From NCBI RefSeq assembly GCF_002735695.1, contig NZ_PDZH01000005.1, positions 1 to 64,000 on the forward strand: a stretch of DNA of 64,000 nt, read 5' to 3'. The DNA is from Chitinimonas sp. BJB300 (GTDB taxonomy: Bacteria > Pseudomonadota > Gammaproteobacteria > Burkholderiales > Chitinimonadaceae). Each line of letters begins with the position of its first letter. Positions within the stretch are counted from its first letter, which is position 1. The position numbers and the translations under genes are program-made. Below are positions 9,229-18,425 of this stretch, piece by piece. Under the pieces are notes generated by a model, which saw only the letters and a program-made list of their open reading frames with translations, had not been told where the DNA came from and searched no databases.

Positions 9229-10155
9229 TTAGACGCTGTTGGATTTATTCGTCGGCAAGTGCTGGTCAAACCACTCGCAGATAAAGTCGATGAGCGCTCT
9301 AACCTTGGCGGGTTGGGGTCTTAGCGATGGGTAGACCAAATACAGCGGGGTATGGGGCAAGGTATAGGTCGTCAATACGGGTTGAAGCCGCCCAAGCTGG
9401 ATATCCCGTGCGACCAGATAGTCCGGTACCTTGACGTAGCCGGCACCTGCCAGCGCTAAATGGCGTAGCGCTGCGTAATTGTTAACGCAAAAGTGGCGTG
9501 GTATCTCAATGCACTCGTTGTGATCAGCCTGCATGAATAGCCACTTCGCGCCGTCAATATAATGGCTGTTGATGACGCATGGCCGCTCCAACAGAGCCTG
9601 CGGTGTTTGTGGGTAGCCTAACCGATCAGTCAGCGCTGGGGCCGCTACGATCCACTCTTGGACGATGCCAAGCGGCCGTGCAATCAGTCGTTCATCTTGT
9701 GGTTGGCCGGTACGTATCGCCAGACTGTATTGCTCGCCTATCAAATCACGCATTTGCTGGCTTAGGTCGAGTTCAATCTGTGTTTGTGGGTAGCGCGCAC
9801 GAAATGCTACCAGTAGGTCCCCTACAAAGTTAACGCCTAAGTTGGTGGGCGCGGTGAGGCGAATCAAGCCTTCAATGTGTTTGTGTAGGTTGCCAACGGC
9901 GCGGCTGGCTTCGTCCAGCGTGTCCCGAAGTTGCTGGCAGTAGACCAAATAGTGCTTCCCTGACTCGGTCAGGACCATGCGTCGCGTGCTTCGGTGCAAT
10001 AGCGATGCGCCCAGGGCGCGTTCCAATTGGCTGATTTGCTTGCTGACATGAGCCTTGGAGTGGCCAAGATGATTTGCCGCCGCGCTGAATCCGCCCTGCT
10101 CAATGACAGCTAGGAAAGTCATCGACCATTGAAAACGTGGGGTTATTGTTTCCAT
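9229..10155 (-). CDS. LysR family transcriptional regulator
   Basis: A 308-residue regulator. The N-terminal winged helix-turn-helix (about 10-65) contains FSAAANHLGHSKAHVSKQIS and LLHRSTRRMVLTESG. A LysR substrate-binding domain fills residues about 95-300. It is divergent from a short-chain dehydrogenase gene across 97 bp, the usual arrangement in which the LysR protein controls its neighbour and itself. The TAA stop codon is the target duplication of repeat A2. The inducer is unknown. Confidence 0.92.
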   Translation of the reverse strand: METITPRFQWSMTFLAVIEQGGFSAAANHLGHSKAHVSKQISQLERALGASLLHRSTRRMVLTESGKHYLVYCQQLRDTLDEASRAVGNLHKHIEGLIRLTAPTNLGVNFVGDLLVAFRARYPQTQIELDLSQQMRDLIGEQYSLAIRTGQPQDERLIARPLGIVQEWIVAAPALTDRLGYPQTPQALLERPCVINSHYIDGAKWLFMQADHNECIEIPRHFCVNNYAALRHLALAGAGYVKVPDYLVARDIQLGRLQPVLTTYTLPHTPLYLVYPSLRPQPAKVRALIDFICEWFDQHLPTNKSNSV

Positions 10156-10158
10156 GTG

Positions 10159-10238
10159 GTTAACTCAAAAGTCAGTTTTAGCGGGTTTATCCGCTATTTT
10201 GTGCTAGGTAAACTCTGCACTGTCAATTTTAAGTTAAC
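10159..10238. promoter_or_regulatory. Divergent lysR/dehydrogenase promoter region with paired GTTAAC sites
   Basis: The sequence between the two start codons is edged by GTTAAC at 10159-10164 and 10233-10238. The longer flanks form an imperfect inverted repeat (GTTAACTCAAAA... / ...TTTTAAGTTAAC). This is a plausible LysR binding arrangement. A 64-bp stretch from 10160 recurs at 11020-11083 with about 70% ungapped identity. Confidence 0.5.
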
Positions 10239-10252
10239 AAAAGGAAAGCATC

Positions 10253-10873
10253 ATGAAAGTTGTTCTGTTTGGTGCAACTGGCACCATAGGCAAAGCAGTG
10301 CTCAATGAACTGAGTGCACGCCATGAAGTTGTGAGAGTAGGGCGGAGCAGCGAGGCATTGCAAAACAAGTCGATCGACTATCAGGCCGATATGACCGATT
10401 TAGCGAGCGTAGAGCAATTGTTTGCCAAGGTGGGAAAGGTGGATGCCATTGTCTCGGCCGCTGGTGGCGCGCCGTTTATTTCTGTGCAGGAATTGACGCC
10501 TACCCATATGTTGGCTGGCTTGCAGGATAAGTTGATGGGACAGGTTAATCTGGTCGTTGCAGGGCAACCGTACCTCAATGATGGCGGGTCTTTCACACTA
10601 ATCAGTGGTGTACTCAGTCATGACCCAATCCGTTATGGTGTGTGTGTATCCACAATCAACAGTGCTATCGATGGCTTTGTGCGCGGCACGGCAATTGAAC
10701 TGGCACGGGGCTTGCGCATCAACGCCGTCAGCCCAACGGTGGTGGAAGAGTCGATGGCATCCTATGCACCGTATTTCCGTGGTTTTGTCGCGGTTTCGGC
10801 CAGTCGTGTGGCATTGGCATACAGTAAAAGCGTGGAAGGTTTACGAACCGGGCAGGTATTTGCAGTGCTGTAA
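10253..10873 (+). CDS. Short-chain dehydrogenase/reductase (SDR) family protein
   Basis: A 206-residue NAD(P)-binding protein. The glycine motif VVLFGATGTIGKA is at residues 3-15. The usual NNAG is replaced by VSAAGGAP, and the canonical YxxxK is replaced by YGVCVSTINSA, so the active site is atypical. Such short SDRs are often encoded beside LysR genes, as here. A ribosome site AAGGAA lies 6 bases before the ATG. The substrate cannot be told from sequence, and an ordinary dehydrogenase activity is not certain. Confidence 0.85.
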   Translation: MKVVLFGATGTIGKAVLNELSARHEVVRVGRSSEALQNKSIDYQADMTDLASVEQLFAKVGKVDAIVSAAGGAPFISVQELTPTHMLAGLQDKLMGQVNLVVAGQPYLNDGGSFTLISGVLSHDPIRYGVCVSTINSAIDGFVRGTAIELARGLRINAVSPTVVEESMASYAPYFRGFVAVSASRVALAYSKSVEGLRTGQVFAVL

Positions 10874-11224
10874 GCCGCAGATATTTGTTAAATGTGGCTG
10901 TTCCGTAATTTATAGTACGCCCCTTGTCGGGGCTTACGGGGTTGCAATCGCCATACTTGGCTGCAGCCCCGGAATGTTATGGGACATTGTATAAGTAAGG
11001 TGTGATTGTTTAATTATTCTTAACTAAGAATCTAGTTTTTATAGATTTATCCGCTTTTACCTGCTTGATAGACTCTTTACTGTTAAAGTTGGGCAGAGTG
11101 TGCATGATGAATGTGTTCTGTTCTGCGTATTGCAATCAGCTTGGGTAAATGGTGTGTTTTTGCGCTGCCGTGCTTCATTGGGTGCGGCAGTAGTGCATTT
11201 TTAAACTTTGCGGACTTCATTTTT
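10874..11224. other. Intergenic region with a decayed copy of the SDR promoter and gene start
   Basis: Bases 11020-11083 align without gaps to 10160-10223 at about 70% identity, including a shared TTTATCCGCT. The similarity runs on into GCATGATGAATGTGTTCTGTT at 11101-11120, which resembles the start of the SDR gene (GCATCATGAAAGTTGTTCTG). I read this as the remnant of a tandem duplication. A GCCCC-TTGTC-GGGGC hairpin near 10919 may be a weak terminator after the SDR gene. Confidence 0.55.
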
Positions 11225-11887
11225 ATGAATAAATCTATTCTATGTATTACGTTGCTAGCTGCCCTGACTGGTTGCGCCACTGAACAATCACGCAGTTTGG
11301 ACGTCGCTAAAGTGACATCGGCCGGTACCACTTACACTGGTGCACGCAGCATGATCAGTATCGGCAAGTTTGATAATCGTTCGAATTTTATGCGCGGTAT
11401 CTTCTCGGATGGCGTGGACCGTCTGGGTGGGCAAGCCAAAACCATTTTGATGACCCACTTGCAGCAAACCGGCCGGTTTAATGTGCTTGACCGCGAAAAC
11501 ATGAGTGAAGCTGCCCAGGAAGCCGCTTTGTCACGCAAAACCCAAGCGATCAAGGGTGCAGACTATGTGCTGACAGGTGACGTTACTGAGTTTGGCCGCA
11601 AGGAAGTGGGCGACCAGCAACTATTCGGCATCTTGGGGCGCGGTAAGTCGCAAGTCGCCTATGCCAAGGTAAATATCAACGTCGTGAATGTACAGACGTC
11701 TGAAGTCGTGTTCTCGTCGCAGGGCGCCGGTGAATACAGCTTGTCGAACCGCGAAGTCGTGGGTTTTGGCGGTACAGCCAGTTATGACTCCACCCTCAAC
11801 GGCAAGGTGCTTGACCTGGCCATCCGCGAAGCCGTTAACAAGCTTGTCGCCGGTGTTGAGTCGGGTGCATGGCGTCCTGCGCAATAA
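11225..11887 (+). CDS. CsgG/HfaB family lipoprotein
   Basis: A 220-residue lipoprotein. The signal peptide ends in the lipobox LTGC, so the mature N-terminus is Cys at about residue 16. The CsgG-like domain includes FDNRSNFMRGIFSDG, FNVLDRENM and the GADYVLTGDVTEFGRKE region. CsgG relatives sit in the outer membrane and either form secretion pores or act as accessory lipoproteins. The open frame extends to 11111, but only the start at 11225 yields a lipoprotein signal. First of three adjacent lipoprotein genes matching the conserved set that includes neisserial GNA1162. Confidence 0.88.
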   Translation: MNKSILCITLLAALTGCATEQSRSLDVAKVTSAGTTYTGARSMISIGKFDNRSNFMRGIFSDGVDRLGGQAKTILMTHLQQTGRFNVLDRENMSEAAQEAALSRKTQAIKGADYVLTGDVTEFGRKEVGDQQLFGILGRGKSQVAYAKVNINVVNVQTSEVVFSSQGAGEYSLSNREVVGFGGTASYDSTLNGKVLDLAIREAVNKLVAGVESGAWRPAQ

Positions 11888-11905
11888 TCCTCTGAGCCTT
11901 CATTC

Positions 11906-12277
11906 ATGAAATCCAATTTTTCCAGTCGCGTGGTGGTCGCCGGTATTGTCTTCGGCGCCACCATGCTTGGCGGGTGTGCGACGCATTCGAATTCCAGGGC
12001 TTTGTATAACTGGGGTAGCTATCAGCAACAGGTGTATGAGTCGCTCAAGGATGGTGGATCAAGCCCTGAAGAGCAAATCAGTGCGCTGGAAAGGGATATG
12101 CAAAAGGCACAGGCCAGGGGAGAGGCGCTGCCTCCTGGCTACCACGCGCACCTTGCCATGTTGTATGGCAAGGTAGGCAAGAGTGATCAGGTTCGACAGC
12201 AACTTGAAGCCGAAAAAGCACAGTTTCCAGAATCCACGACTTTCATGGATTTCATGCTTAGCAAATTCAAGAAATGA
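11906..12277 (+). CDS. DUF4810 lipoprotein
   Basis: A 123-residue lipoprotein with lipobox LGGC (Cys at about 24). The mature part starts with YNWGSYQQQVYESLKD, typical of DUF4810, and is mainly helical with a TPR-like character (YHAHLAMLYGKVGKSDQVRQQL). It lies 18 bp after the CsgG-like gene and 6 bp before the DUF799 gene, so the three are surely one operon. No activity is known; a structural role in an outer-membrane complex is inferred from the company it keeps. Confidence 0.88.
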   Translation: MKSNFSSRVVVAGIVFGATMLGGCATHSNSRALYNWGSYQQQVYESLKDGGSSPEEQISALERDMQKAQARGEALPPGYHAHLAMLYGKVGKSDQVRQQLEAEKAQFPESTTFMDFMLSKFKK

Positions 12278-12283
12278 AAGAAC

Positions 12284-12952
12284 ATGATGACTTTTGATGC
12301 CATCAAAGGAGTCGGAGCTGCGCTATTGCTAGCTGTATTGGCAACGGGCTGTGCCACGCCGAAGGCTTACGATTATTCGGCATTCAAACAAAGCCGCCCT
12401 AAGTCGATACTGGTCTTGCCACCGCTGAATCGCTCGCCGGATGTTAAGGCGACTTACAGCATGCTGTCGCAAATGACCCACCCCTTGGCAGAATCAGGTT
12501 ATTACGTAGTGCCTGTGGCATTGGCCAATGAAGCGTTCCGCGAAAATGGCTTAAACAATGCGGATGAGGTTCACGGTGTTTCCGCAAAAAAGCTGCGTGA
12601 GATTTTTGGTGCTGATGCTGCGCTGTACGTCACCATCCAAGAGTATGGCACCAGCTTCAAGCTGATCAGTAGCGAGGTGACGGTTGCCGCCCAGGGTAAG
12701 CTTGTTGACCTGAAAACCGGGCAGGTTTTATGGTCTGGCAGCGCTCGTTCTTCCAGTACGGAAAACAATTCGTCTAATAGTGGAGATGGATTGACATCTA
12801 TTTTGATTTCGGCCCTGATTAATCAAGTTGCTAATACCCTGTCGGATAACGCGCATAAATACGCAGGCATTACCAGCGAGCGTTTGTTGTCCGCAGGTAG
12901 TAATGGGCAGATTCTATATGGTCCTCGTTCGCCAAAATATGGTACGGACTGA
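12284..12952 (+). CDS. DUF799 (GNA1162-like) lipoprotein
   Basis: A 222-residue lipoprotein with lipobox ATGC (Cys at about 23). The conserved PKSILVLPPLNRSPDVKATYSM and IFGADAALYVTIQEYG motifs identify DUF799, the family of meningococcal antigen GNA1162. Structures of the family resemble the TolB N-terminal domain. It closes the CsgG-DUF4810-DUF799 operon and is followed by a good terminator. It probably works with the other two in an envelope assembly or secretion complex whose client is unknown. Confidence 0.88.
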   Translation: MMTFDAIKGVGAALLLAVLATGCATPKAYDYSAFKQSRPKSILVLPPLNRSPDVKATYSMLSQMTHPLAESGYYVVPVALANEAFRENGLNNADEVHGVSAKKLREIFGADAALYVTIQEYGTSFKLISSEVTVAAQGKLVDLKTGQVLWSGSARSSSTENNSSNSGDGLTSILISALINQVANTLSDNAHKYAGITSERLLSAGSNGQILYGPRSPKYGTD

Positions 12953-12986
12953 TTCAGTCCAGCAGTAATGGGCAGATAAATATAAG

Positions 12987-13018
12987 ACCGCAATGTCTTA
13001 ATTCGTTGCGGTTTTTTA
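12987..13018 (+). terminator. Rho-independent terminator of lipoprotein operon
   Basis: Stem ACCGCAA / TTGCGGT with a 12-base loop followed by TTTTTATTTATT, 35 bp after the DUF799 stop codon. Confidence 0.85.
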
Positions 13019-13037
13019 TTTATTATGTGGCGTTCGA

Positions 13038-15059
13038 TTATTGTGTAATAGTCGCAGCTTCAATGGCTGGCGTAATTTCCAATAATGCGGCCCCTTCCGT
13101 TACCTGCTCACCCTTCTCGAAAAATACCTCTTTTACGGTACCAGCCTGTGGGGCCAGGATTGTGTGCTCCATCTTCATGGCTTCTAGAATCACCAGCGGG
13201 GTGTCTTTCTCGACCATGTCCCCTACTTTGACGTGAACCGTTACCACCGTGCCAGGCATCGGTGCGTTAAGGCCACCTGTTGCTTCGGCGGCTTGCAGGC
13301 CTACCAATAGGGGATTGAAGGCATCTAATTCGGTATTGGTGCCGTTACACACTACCGTCAGTCGGCTGCCATCACGCACCACCGTGGCTTGCAGGCGGTG
13401 GCCGTTGATTACGGTTCGCAGTTGCTGGCCATGCAGGCTGCCGTTGGCGTCCAACTTTTCGTTACCGATTTCCAACAGATAGCCTGTATCGGCATAGTGG
13501 GCAATGACGGCATATTCCTGGTCGCCTGCGCGAAAATGCAGTGCATGGCGGTTGTCTTGGTTCAATCGCCAGCCATCGGCTTCCCACCAAGGCGAGGCTG
13601 GCTCGCTGGAGCGTTGCCGCATAGTCAGGTTATGCGCTTCAACCTGCGCCAATTCAGCCAGTGCAGCCATCGCCAGTGTGTCGGTGCCAACCGGGGGCGT
13701 CGGGGGGATCAGCACAGCATGGTGGCGGGCGATAAAGCCCGTATCGAGTTCACAAGCCGCAAAGGCCGGGTGGCTGGCCAACTGCCGTAGGAAAGCCAGG
13801 TTGGTATCTAGCCCCACCACTTCGTATTCGCTCAGCGCATGGGCTAAGCGGTCTAACGCACGTTCGCGGCTTTCATCCCAAACGATCAGCTTTGCGATCA
13901 TCGGGTCGTACCACGGTGAAATTTCGTCGCCGCTCTCCACACCGGTATCGACACGGACATGGGCATTTTCAGCCGGCTGACGTAGATGCAGCAGGTGGCC
14001 GATTTGCGGTAGGAAGTCGCGTGCAGGGTCTTCCGCATAAACACGTGCTTCGAATGCATGACCGTGAATTTTCAGCTCGTGCTGCTTAAGTGGGAGCGAC
14101 TCGCCGCTGGCTACCCGCAGTTGCCATTCAACTAAATCCTGGCCCGTAATCATCTCTGTAACGGGGTGTTCCACTTGCAAGCGGGTGTTCATTTCCATGA
14201 AGTAGAACGCGCCAGTCAACGTGTCGAAGATGAATTCCACCGTACCCGCACCCACATAACCAATAGCTTTGGCGGCATTGACGGCGGCGGTGCCCATTTC
14301 GACACGGCGCTCGGTCGTCATGCCCGGTGCAGGAGCTTCTTCCAATACTTTTTGATGGCGGCGCTGCACCGAGCAGTCGCGTTCGAACAGGTAGACAGCG
14401 TCACCGTGCGTGTCGGCAAACACCTGGATTTCGATATGACGCGGTTTGGTCAGGTATTTTTCAATCAGCACGCGCGCGTCGCCAAAGCTCGACTGCGCCT
14501 CACGCTGGGCAGATGCTAATTGGGCGGTGAAGTCGGCCGATTTCTCGACGATCTTCATGCCCTTGCCACCTCCACCAGCCGATGCTTTGATCAACACCGG
14601 GTAGCCCATCTTGTCGGCTTCCCGCTGCAGTAGCGCCAAATCCTGTTTGTCGCCGTGATAGCCCGGCACCAATGGAACAGACGCGGTTTCCATCAAGGTC
14701 TTGGCGGCTGACTTGGAACCCATGGCCGAGATGGCGCTTGCCGGTGGGCCAATGAACACAACACCGGCTTCCATACATGCGGTGGCGAAGTCGGCGTTTT
14801 CACTCAGGAAGCCATAACCGGGATGAATGGCTTCTGCACCGGTTTGCTTTGCAATCGCCAGAATCAGATCACTGCGTAAATAGGATTCACGCGGTGCGGG
14901 TGGGCCAAGCCGAATGGCTTCGTCTGCCAGTTTCACGTGTCGGGCTTCCGCATCGGCATCGGAATAGACAGCAACCGTCTTGATGCCGAGCTTGCGGGCG
15001 GTGGCAATGACGCGGCAGGCGATCTCGCCGCGGTTGGCAATGAGTATTTTCTTAAACAT
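13038..15059 (-). CDS. liuD: Methylcrotonyl-CoA carboxylase biotin-containing alpha subunit
   Basis: A 673-residue subunit of 3-methylcrotonyl-CoA carboxylase in leucine breakdown. The N-terminal biotin carboxylase domain begins FKKILIANRGEIACRV and has the ATP-grasp glycine loop KASAGGGGKGMKIV and EFIFD...FYFMEMNTRLQVEHPVTE. The C-terminal biotinyl domain carries the biotinylated Lys in EAMKMEHT, about 45 residues from the end. The start at 15059 matches the family; the open frame runs to 15104. It ends a set with liuC and liuB, which supports methylcrotonyl-CoA rather than acetyl- or propionyl-CoA as substrate. Confidence 0.93.
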   Translation of the reverse strand: MFKKILIANRGEIACRVIATARKLGIKTVAVYSDADAEARHVKLADEAIRLGPPAPRESYLRSDLILAIAKQTGAEAIHPGYGFLSENADFATACMEAGVVFIGPPASAISAMGSKSAAKTLMETASVPLVPGYHGDKQDLALLQREADKMGYPVLIKASAGGGGKGMKIVEKSADFTAQLASAQREAQSSFGDARVLIEKYLTKPRHIEIQVFADTHGDAVYLFERDCSVQRRHQKVLEEAPAPGMTTERRVEMGTAAVNAAKAIGYVGAGTVEFIFDTLTGAFYFMEMNTRLQVEHPVTEMITGQDLVEWQLRVASGESLPLKQHELKIHGHAFEARVYAEDPARDFLPQIGHLLHLRQPAENAHVRVDTGVESGDEISPWYDPMIAKLIVWDESRERALDRLAHALSEYEVVGLDTNLAFLRQLASHPAFAACELDTGFIARHHAVLIPPTPPVGTDTLAMAALAELAQVEAHNLTMRQRSSEPASPWWEADGWRLNQDNRHALHFRAGDQEYAVIAHYADTGYLLEIGNEKLDANGSLHGQQLRTVINGHRLQATVVRDGSRLTVVCNGTNTELDAFNPLLVGLQAAEATGGLNAPMPGTVVTVHVKVGDMVEKDTPLVILEAMKMEHTILAPQAGTVKEVFFEKGEQVTEGAALLEITPAIEAATITQ

Positions 15060-15141
15060 CAGGGGTGCTCGAGACGGAGTTATTGAACTGACAGACATCC
15101 CCAATCAGCGAGGGCTGGGTGATGCCTGTAGTTTGCGCGTA

Positions 15142-15930
15142 CTAGTGTTTGACCCAGTTGGGTGGTCGTTTTTCAATAAAGGCAGTCAACCCTTCCTGGC
15201 CTTCATTGCTGACCCGTTGTGCCGCGATGCGCTTTGCGCACAAGTCATTCAGTTCGCTGCAAATAGGGCGATCAGCCACCTCGGCGACCAATCGCTTGGC
15301 GGCTGCCATGGCCATGGGGCCGTTATTGAGCAGTTGAGTAGCCCAACTATGAGCAAGCACGATGACTTCATCTTGCGGGGCCAATTCATGTACCAAGCCG
15401 ATACGTTGGGCGGTGGTGGAACTGAAGCGTTCTGCCGAGAGGAAATAGCGGCGCGCCTGGGCCACGCCAATCTTACGGATGACGTAAGGTGAGATGACTG
15501 CTGGAATCAGGCCCAACTTGACTTCGGTGAGCGAGAACTGCGCTTCGGGCGAGGCAAATACCATGTCGCAACAAGCGATGAGCCCCACGCCGCCGCCATA
15601 GGCAGGCCCTTGCACCGCGGCAATAGTGGGAATAGGCAGGCTATCGAGGGTGTGCATCAGCTTGGCGAGTTTCTGTGCATCGGCCAGGTTTTCGGCTTCG
15701 CCATAGCTGGCCATGCGTTTCATCCACCCCAAGTCTGCCCCCGCGGAAAAGCTTTTGCCGGTGGCTGCCAGAACCAACACCCGCACTGCCGGATTGGTAG
15801 CCAACCCTTCCAATGCGCTGGTCATCTCGACGATGAACTCATCATCGAACGCGTTGTGGCGCTCGATACGGTTGAGCGTCAGAGTGGCAATGCCGCTCGC
15901 GTTGATCTCGATGCTTAGCGATTTGCTCAT
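15142..15930 (-). CDS. liuC: 3-methylglutaconyl-CoA hydratase (crotonase family)
   Basis: A 262-residue crotonase-fold enzyme. The oxyanion-hole segments are SFSAGADLGWMKRM (about 60-73) and GPAYGGGVGLIACCD (about 107-121), and the acid/base region reads FSLTEVKLGLIPAVISPYVI. It adds water to methylglutaconyl-CoA to give HMG-CoA in leucine catabolism. Its position between liuD and liuB is the main reason for this substrate; other enoyl-CoA hydratases look similar. Normal length. Confidence 0.9.
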   Translation of the reverse strand: MSKSLSIEINASGIATLTLNRIERHNAFDDEFIVEMTSALEGLATNPAVRVLVLAATGKSFSAGADLGWMKRMASYGEAENLADAQKLAKLMHTLDSLPIPTIAAVQGPAYGGGVGLIACCDMVFASPEAQFSLTEVKLGLIPAVISPYVIRKIGVAQARRYFLSAERFSSTTAQRIGLVHELAPQDEVIVLAHSWATQLLNNGPMAMAAAKRLVAEVADRPICSELNDLCAKRIAAQRVSNEGQEGLTAFIEKRPPNWVKH

Positions 15931-16015
15931 GATCTGTCTCCTTCTTGGTAGTGGTGCCGCCGTATTAAGGCTCTATTGGTACGCGTCTGCTGCGCGTTTG
16001 GTTTACTGAAATGAA

Positions 16016-16477
16016 CTAGAGGTTGGCCATGTTGGCCTGTAGAAACTTATCCAACTGTTTGGCGAATGCCTGTCGGTCTGCCTGGCTGAGTGCTGCGGGC
16101 CCACCGGTATCCACACCGCTGTCTCGCAATTGCGCCATCAAATCACGCAGCTGCAGTCGTTCGGCTATGTTCTCCGGGCTATAAAACTCGCCGCGTGGGT
16201 TGAGCGCCCGCCCGCCTTTTTCGATGACTTGCGCCGCCAGTGGGATATCAGCGGTAATTGCCAAGTCTCCTGCTACCACACGTAGGACAATCTCGTTATC
16301 CGCCACGTCGAAACCCTTTGGCACCTGCAAGTTACGAATATGGGCGGAGGGCGGCACGCGAATCAGTTGATTCGCGACCAGTGTCGTCGTTACTTGCCAG
16401 CGTTCCGCCGCGCGGAACAGAATTTCCTTGATGACGCCGGGGCACGCGTCGGCATCCACCCAAATCTTCAACGGCAT
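16016..16477 (-). CDS. yaiI: YaiI/YqxD (DUF188) family protein
   Basis: A 153-residue protein with the DUF188 start [23 protein letters not shown] and the internal motif [32 protein letters not shown]. The fold is predicted to be PIN/NYN-like (DxD at the N-terminus), so a nuclease role is possible but unproven. The start is at 16477, where ATG overlaps the TGA of liuB by one base; the open frame runs further up to 16591 inside liuB. Being coupled to liuB is odd for a protein with no known link to leucine breakdown. Confidence 0.9.
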   Translation of the reverse strand: MPLKIWVDADACPGVIKEILFRAAERWQVTTTLVANQLIRVPPSAHIRNLQVPKGFDVADNEIVLRVVAGDLAITADIPLAAQVIEKGGRALNPRGEFYSPENIAERLQLRDLMAQLRDSGVDTGGPAALSQADRQAFAKQLDKFLQANMANL

Positions 16478-18084
16478 CACATGCGGAACACGCCGAAGCG
16501 GGTTTCCTCTATGGGTTTGTTCAGGCTGGCAGAAATCGCCAAGCCCAGCACTCGGCGCGTGTCTTTGGGGTCGATGATGCCATCGTCCCATAGCCGGCTG
16601 GTGGCGTAGTAGGGCAGGCTTTGTGCCTCGAATTGCTCACGTAATGGTTGCTTGATCGCTTCGCGATCGGCGTCGCTAAGGATTTGACCTTTCTTGGCGA
16701 GTGCTTCTTCGCGTACCTGGGCCAGCACGCCCGCAGCCTGTTCACCGCCCATCACACCAATGCGCGCATTGGGCCACATGAACATGAAATTGGGGCTATA
16801 GGCACGGCCGCACATCCCATAGTTACCCGCCCCAAAGCTGCCGCCAATGATGATGGTGAACTTGGGTACCTTCGAGGTCGCCACGGCAGTTACCATCTTG
16901 GCCCCATGCTTGGCGATGCCTTCCGCTTCGTATTTCTTGCCGACCATGAACCCCGTGATGTTCTGCAGGAAGACCAGCGGAATGCTGCGTTGGCTGCACA
17001 GCTCGATAAAGTGTGCGCCTTTCTGGGCGCTTTCGGAAAACAACACACCGTTATTGGCAATGATGCCCACTGGCATACCGTAAATGTGGGCAAAACCGGT
17101 GACCAGCGTCGCGCCGTAGGTTTCCTTGAATTCATCAAAGTGGCTGCCATCCACAATCCGGGCGATAACCTGCCGGATGTCGAAGGGCTTTTTCAGATCA
17201 GCGCCGACGATGCCGTACAGTTCTTCAGCAGGATAGCGGGGTGCCTCCACAGGCTTCAGGGCGATGTTCAGGGGCTTTTGCCAGTTGATATTGGCGACGA
17301 TGCGGCGTACCTGGTCCAGCGCATGGGCATCGTTATGGGCGTAGTAATCGGCGACGCCGGAAATCTTTGCGTGTACGTCTGCCCCCCCCAGTTCCTCGGC
17401 TGTCACCACTTCACCAGTGGCGGCGCGCACCAGTGGCGGGCCGGCCAGGAAGATGGTGGCTTGGTTTTTCACCATCACGCTATAGTCGGACATCGCGGGG
17501 ACATAGGCGCCACCTGCCGTACAGCTGCCCATCACGGCGGCTATCTGTGGGACACCCTGCGCCGACAGTGTGGCTTGGTTGTAGAAGATACGGCCAAAGT
17601 GGTCCCGGTCGGGGAAGACTTCATCCTGGTTGGGCAGATTGGCCCCGCCAGAATCAACTAAGGCAATGCAGGGCAGGCGATTCTGCAAAGCGATTTCCTG
17701 TGCTCGCAGGTGCTTCTTCACCGTTAGCGGATAGTAGGTGCCGCCCTTCACCGTGGCATCGTTGGCGATAATCATGCATTCCACACCCGAAACCCGGCCT
17801 ATGCCTGTGATGAGGCCAGCCGAGGGGACCTGGTCATCGTATTGGCCATGCGCCGCCAATTGGCCGATTTCCAGAAAAGGCGAACCCACATCAAGCAGTT
17901 GCGCCACGCGATCGCGCGGCAGCAGTTTGCCACGGGCAGTATGCCGTTGACGGGCCACATCGCCGCCGCCTTGTTCCACAGCGGCTGCTTTGGTGCGCAG
18001 GTCTTCCACCAACACCCGCATGGCGTTGTAGTTGGTCTGGAACTGGGCTGATTTCGGATTGATAGTGCTGGGCAGGATATTCAT
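16477..18084 (-). CDS. liuB: Methylcrotonyl-CoA carboxylase carboxyltransferase beta subunit
   Basis: A 535-residue carboxyltransferase that moves the carboxyl group from biotin on LiuD to 3-methylcrotonyl-CoA. It has the two crotonase-like halves: [13 protein letters not shown]-type region (here [14 protein letters not shown]), [15 protein letters not shown], then [24 protein letters not shown] and [25 protein letters not shown] in the C-terminal half. The start at 18084 (MNILPST) fits the family; an upstream in-frame start at 18138 is less likely. yaiI overlaps its stop codon. Confidence 0.94.
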   Translation of the reverse strand: MNILPSTINPKSAQFQTNYNAMRVLVEDLRTKAAAVEQGGGDVARQRHTARGKLLPRDRVAQLLDVGSPFLEIGQLAAHGQYDDQVPSAGLITGIGRVSGVECMIIANDATVKGGTYYPLTVKKHLRAQEIALQNRLPCIALVDSGGANLPNQDEVFPDRDHFGRIFYNQATLSAQGVPQIAAVMGSCTAGGAYVPAMSDYSVMVKNQATIFLAGPPLVRAATGEVVTAEELGGADVHAKISGVADYYAHNDAHALDQVRRIVANINWQKPLNIALKPVEAPRYPAEELYGIVGADLKKPFDIRQVIARIVDGSHFDEFKETYGATLVTGFAHIYGMPVGIIANNGVLFSESAQKGAHFIELCSQRSIPLVFLQNITGFMVGKKYEAEGIAKHGAKMVTAVATSKVPKFTIIIGGSFGAGNYGMCGRAYSPNFMFMWPNARIGVMGGEQAAGVLAQVREEALAKKGQILSDADREAIKQPLREQFEAQSLPYYATSRLWDDGIIDPKDTRRVLGLAISASLNKPIEETRFGVFRM

Positions 18085-18168
18085 GTTGTCACGCTTTATT
18101 GGGCGCTCTAAAACTCCATCTTCGTCGCGATACGGCATGGCTTACAAAACATATCTGCTTGCGGGGCT

Positions 18169-18220
18169 GATGCATGTTGCATCGATATCATTTGTTTGCT
18201 TCTTTTCTCGCTGAGAAGCA
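18169..18220. promoter_or_regulatory. Inverted repeats upstream of liuB
   Basis: GATGCA-TGT-TGCATC (18169-18183) and, about 16 bases further from the gene, GCTTCT...AGAAGC form two small dyads 85-135 bp upstream of the liuB start. They do not match the LiuR palindrome seen in front of liuA. They may be an operator or a terminator for the cupin transcript; no stronger statement is possible. Confidence 0.3.
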
Positions 18221-18282
18221 GTGTTTTTCAGAGGCTATCTTGTTTGCCTGCCTGATGATGGGCGGGAACGGAATGGCAATCA

Positions 18283-18422
18283 GAACTTGTTCCCGATCTA
18301 GCTGCGCAGCTGTAATCAAGCTCATGTGCTGCTCGAAATCCTCATGTACAAAAGTACATTCCGGTTTCTGCGCTGCGCTTCACCCCGCTGACAGCTGCTC
18401 GTGACAGATCGTGAATACGTTC
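18283..18422 (-). repeat. Family-A MITE-like element (A3, short form)
   Basis: A 140-bp copy with ends GAACTTGTTCCCGATCT and AGATCGTGAATACGTTC, flanked by TCA on the left and TTA on the right. It abuts element B1, with the single TTA at 18423-18425 between them. It contains the internal GTACAAAAGTAC palindrome typical of the family. Confidence 0.88.
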
Positions 18423-18425
18423 TTA

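Noticed and set aside
11111-11224. N-terminal extension of the CsgG-like protein
   Set aside because: The start at 11225 gives a proper lipoprotein signal with LTGC, which the longer form would bury; the extension also covers the decayed SDR copy.
16648-17661. Long open frame (337 codons) antisense to liuB
   Set aside because: It is a shadow of the well-supported liuB frame, has no recognisable domains and no ribosome site.
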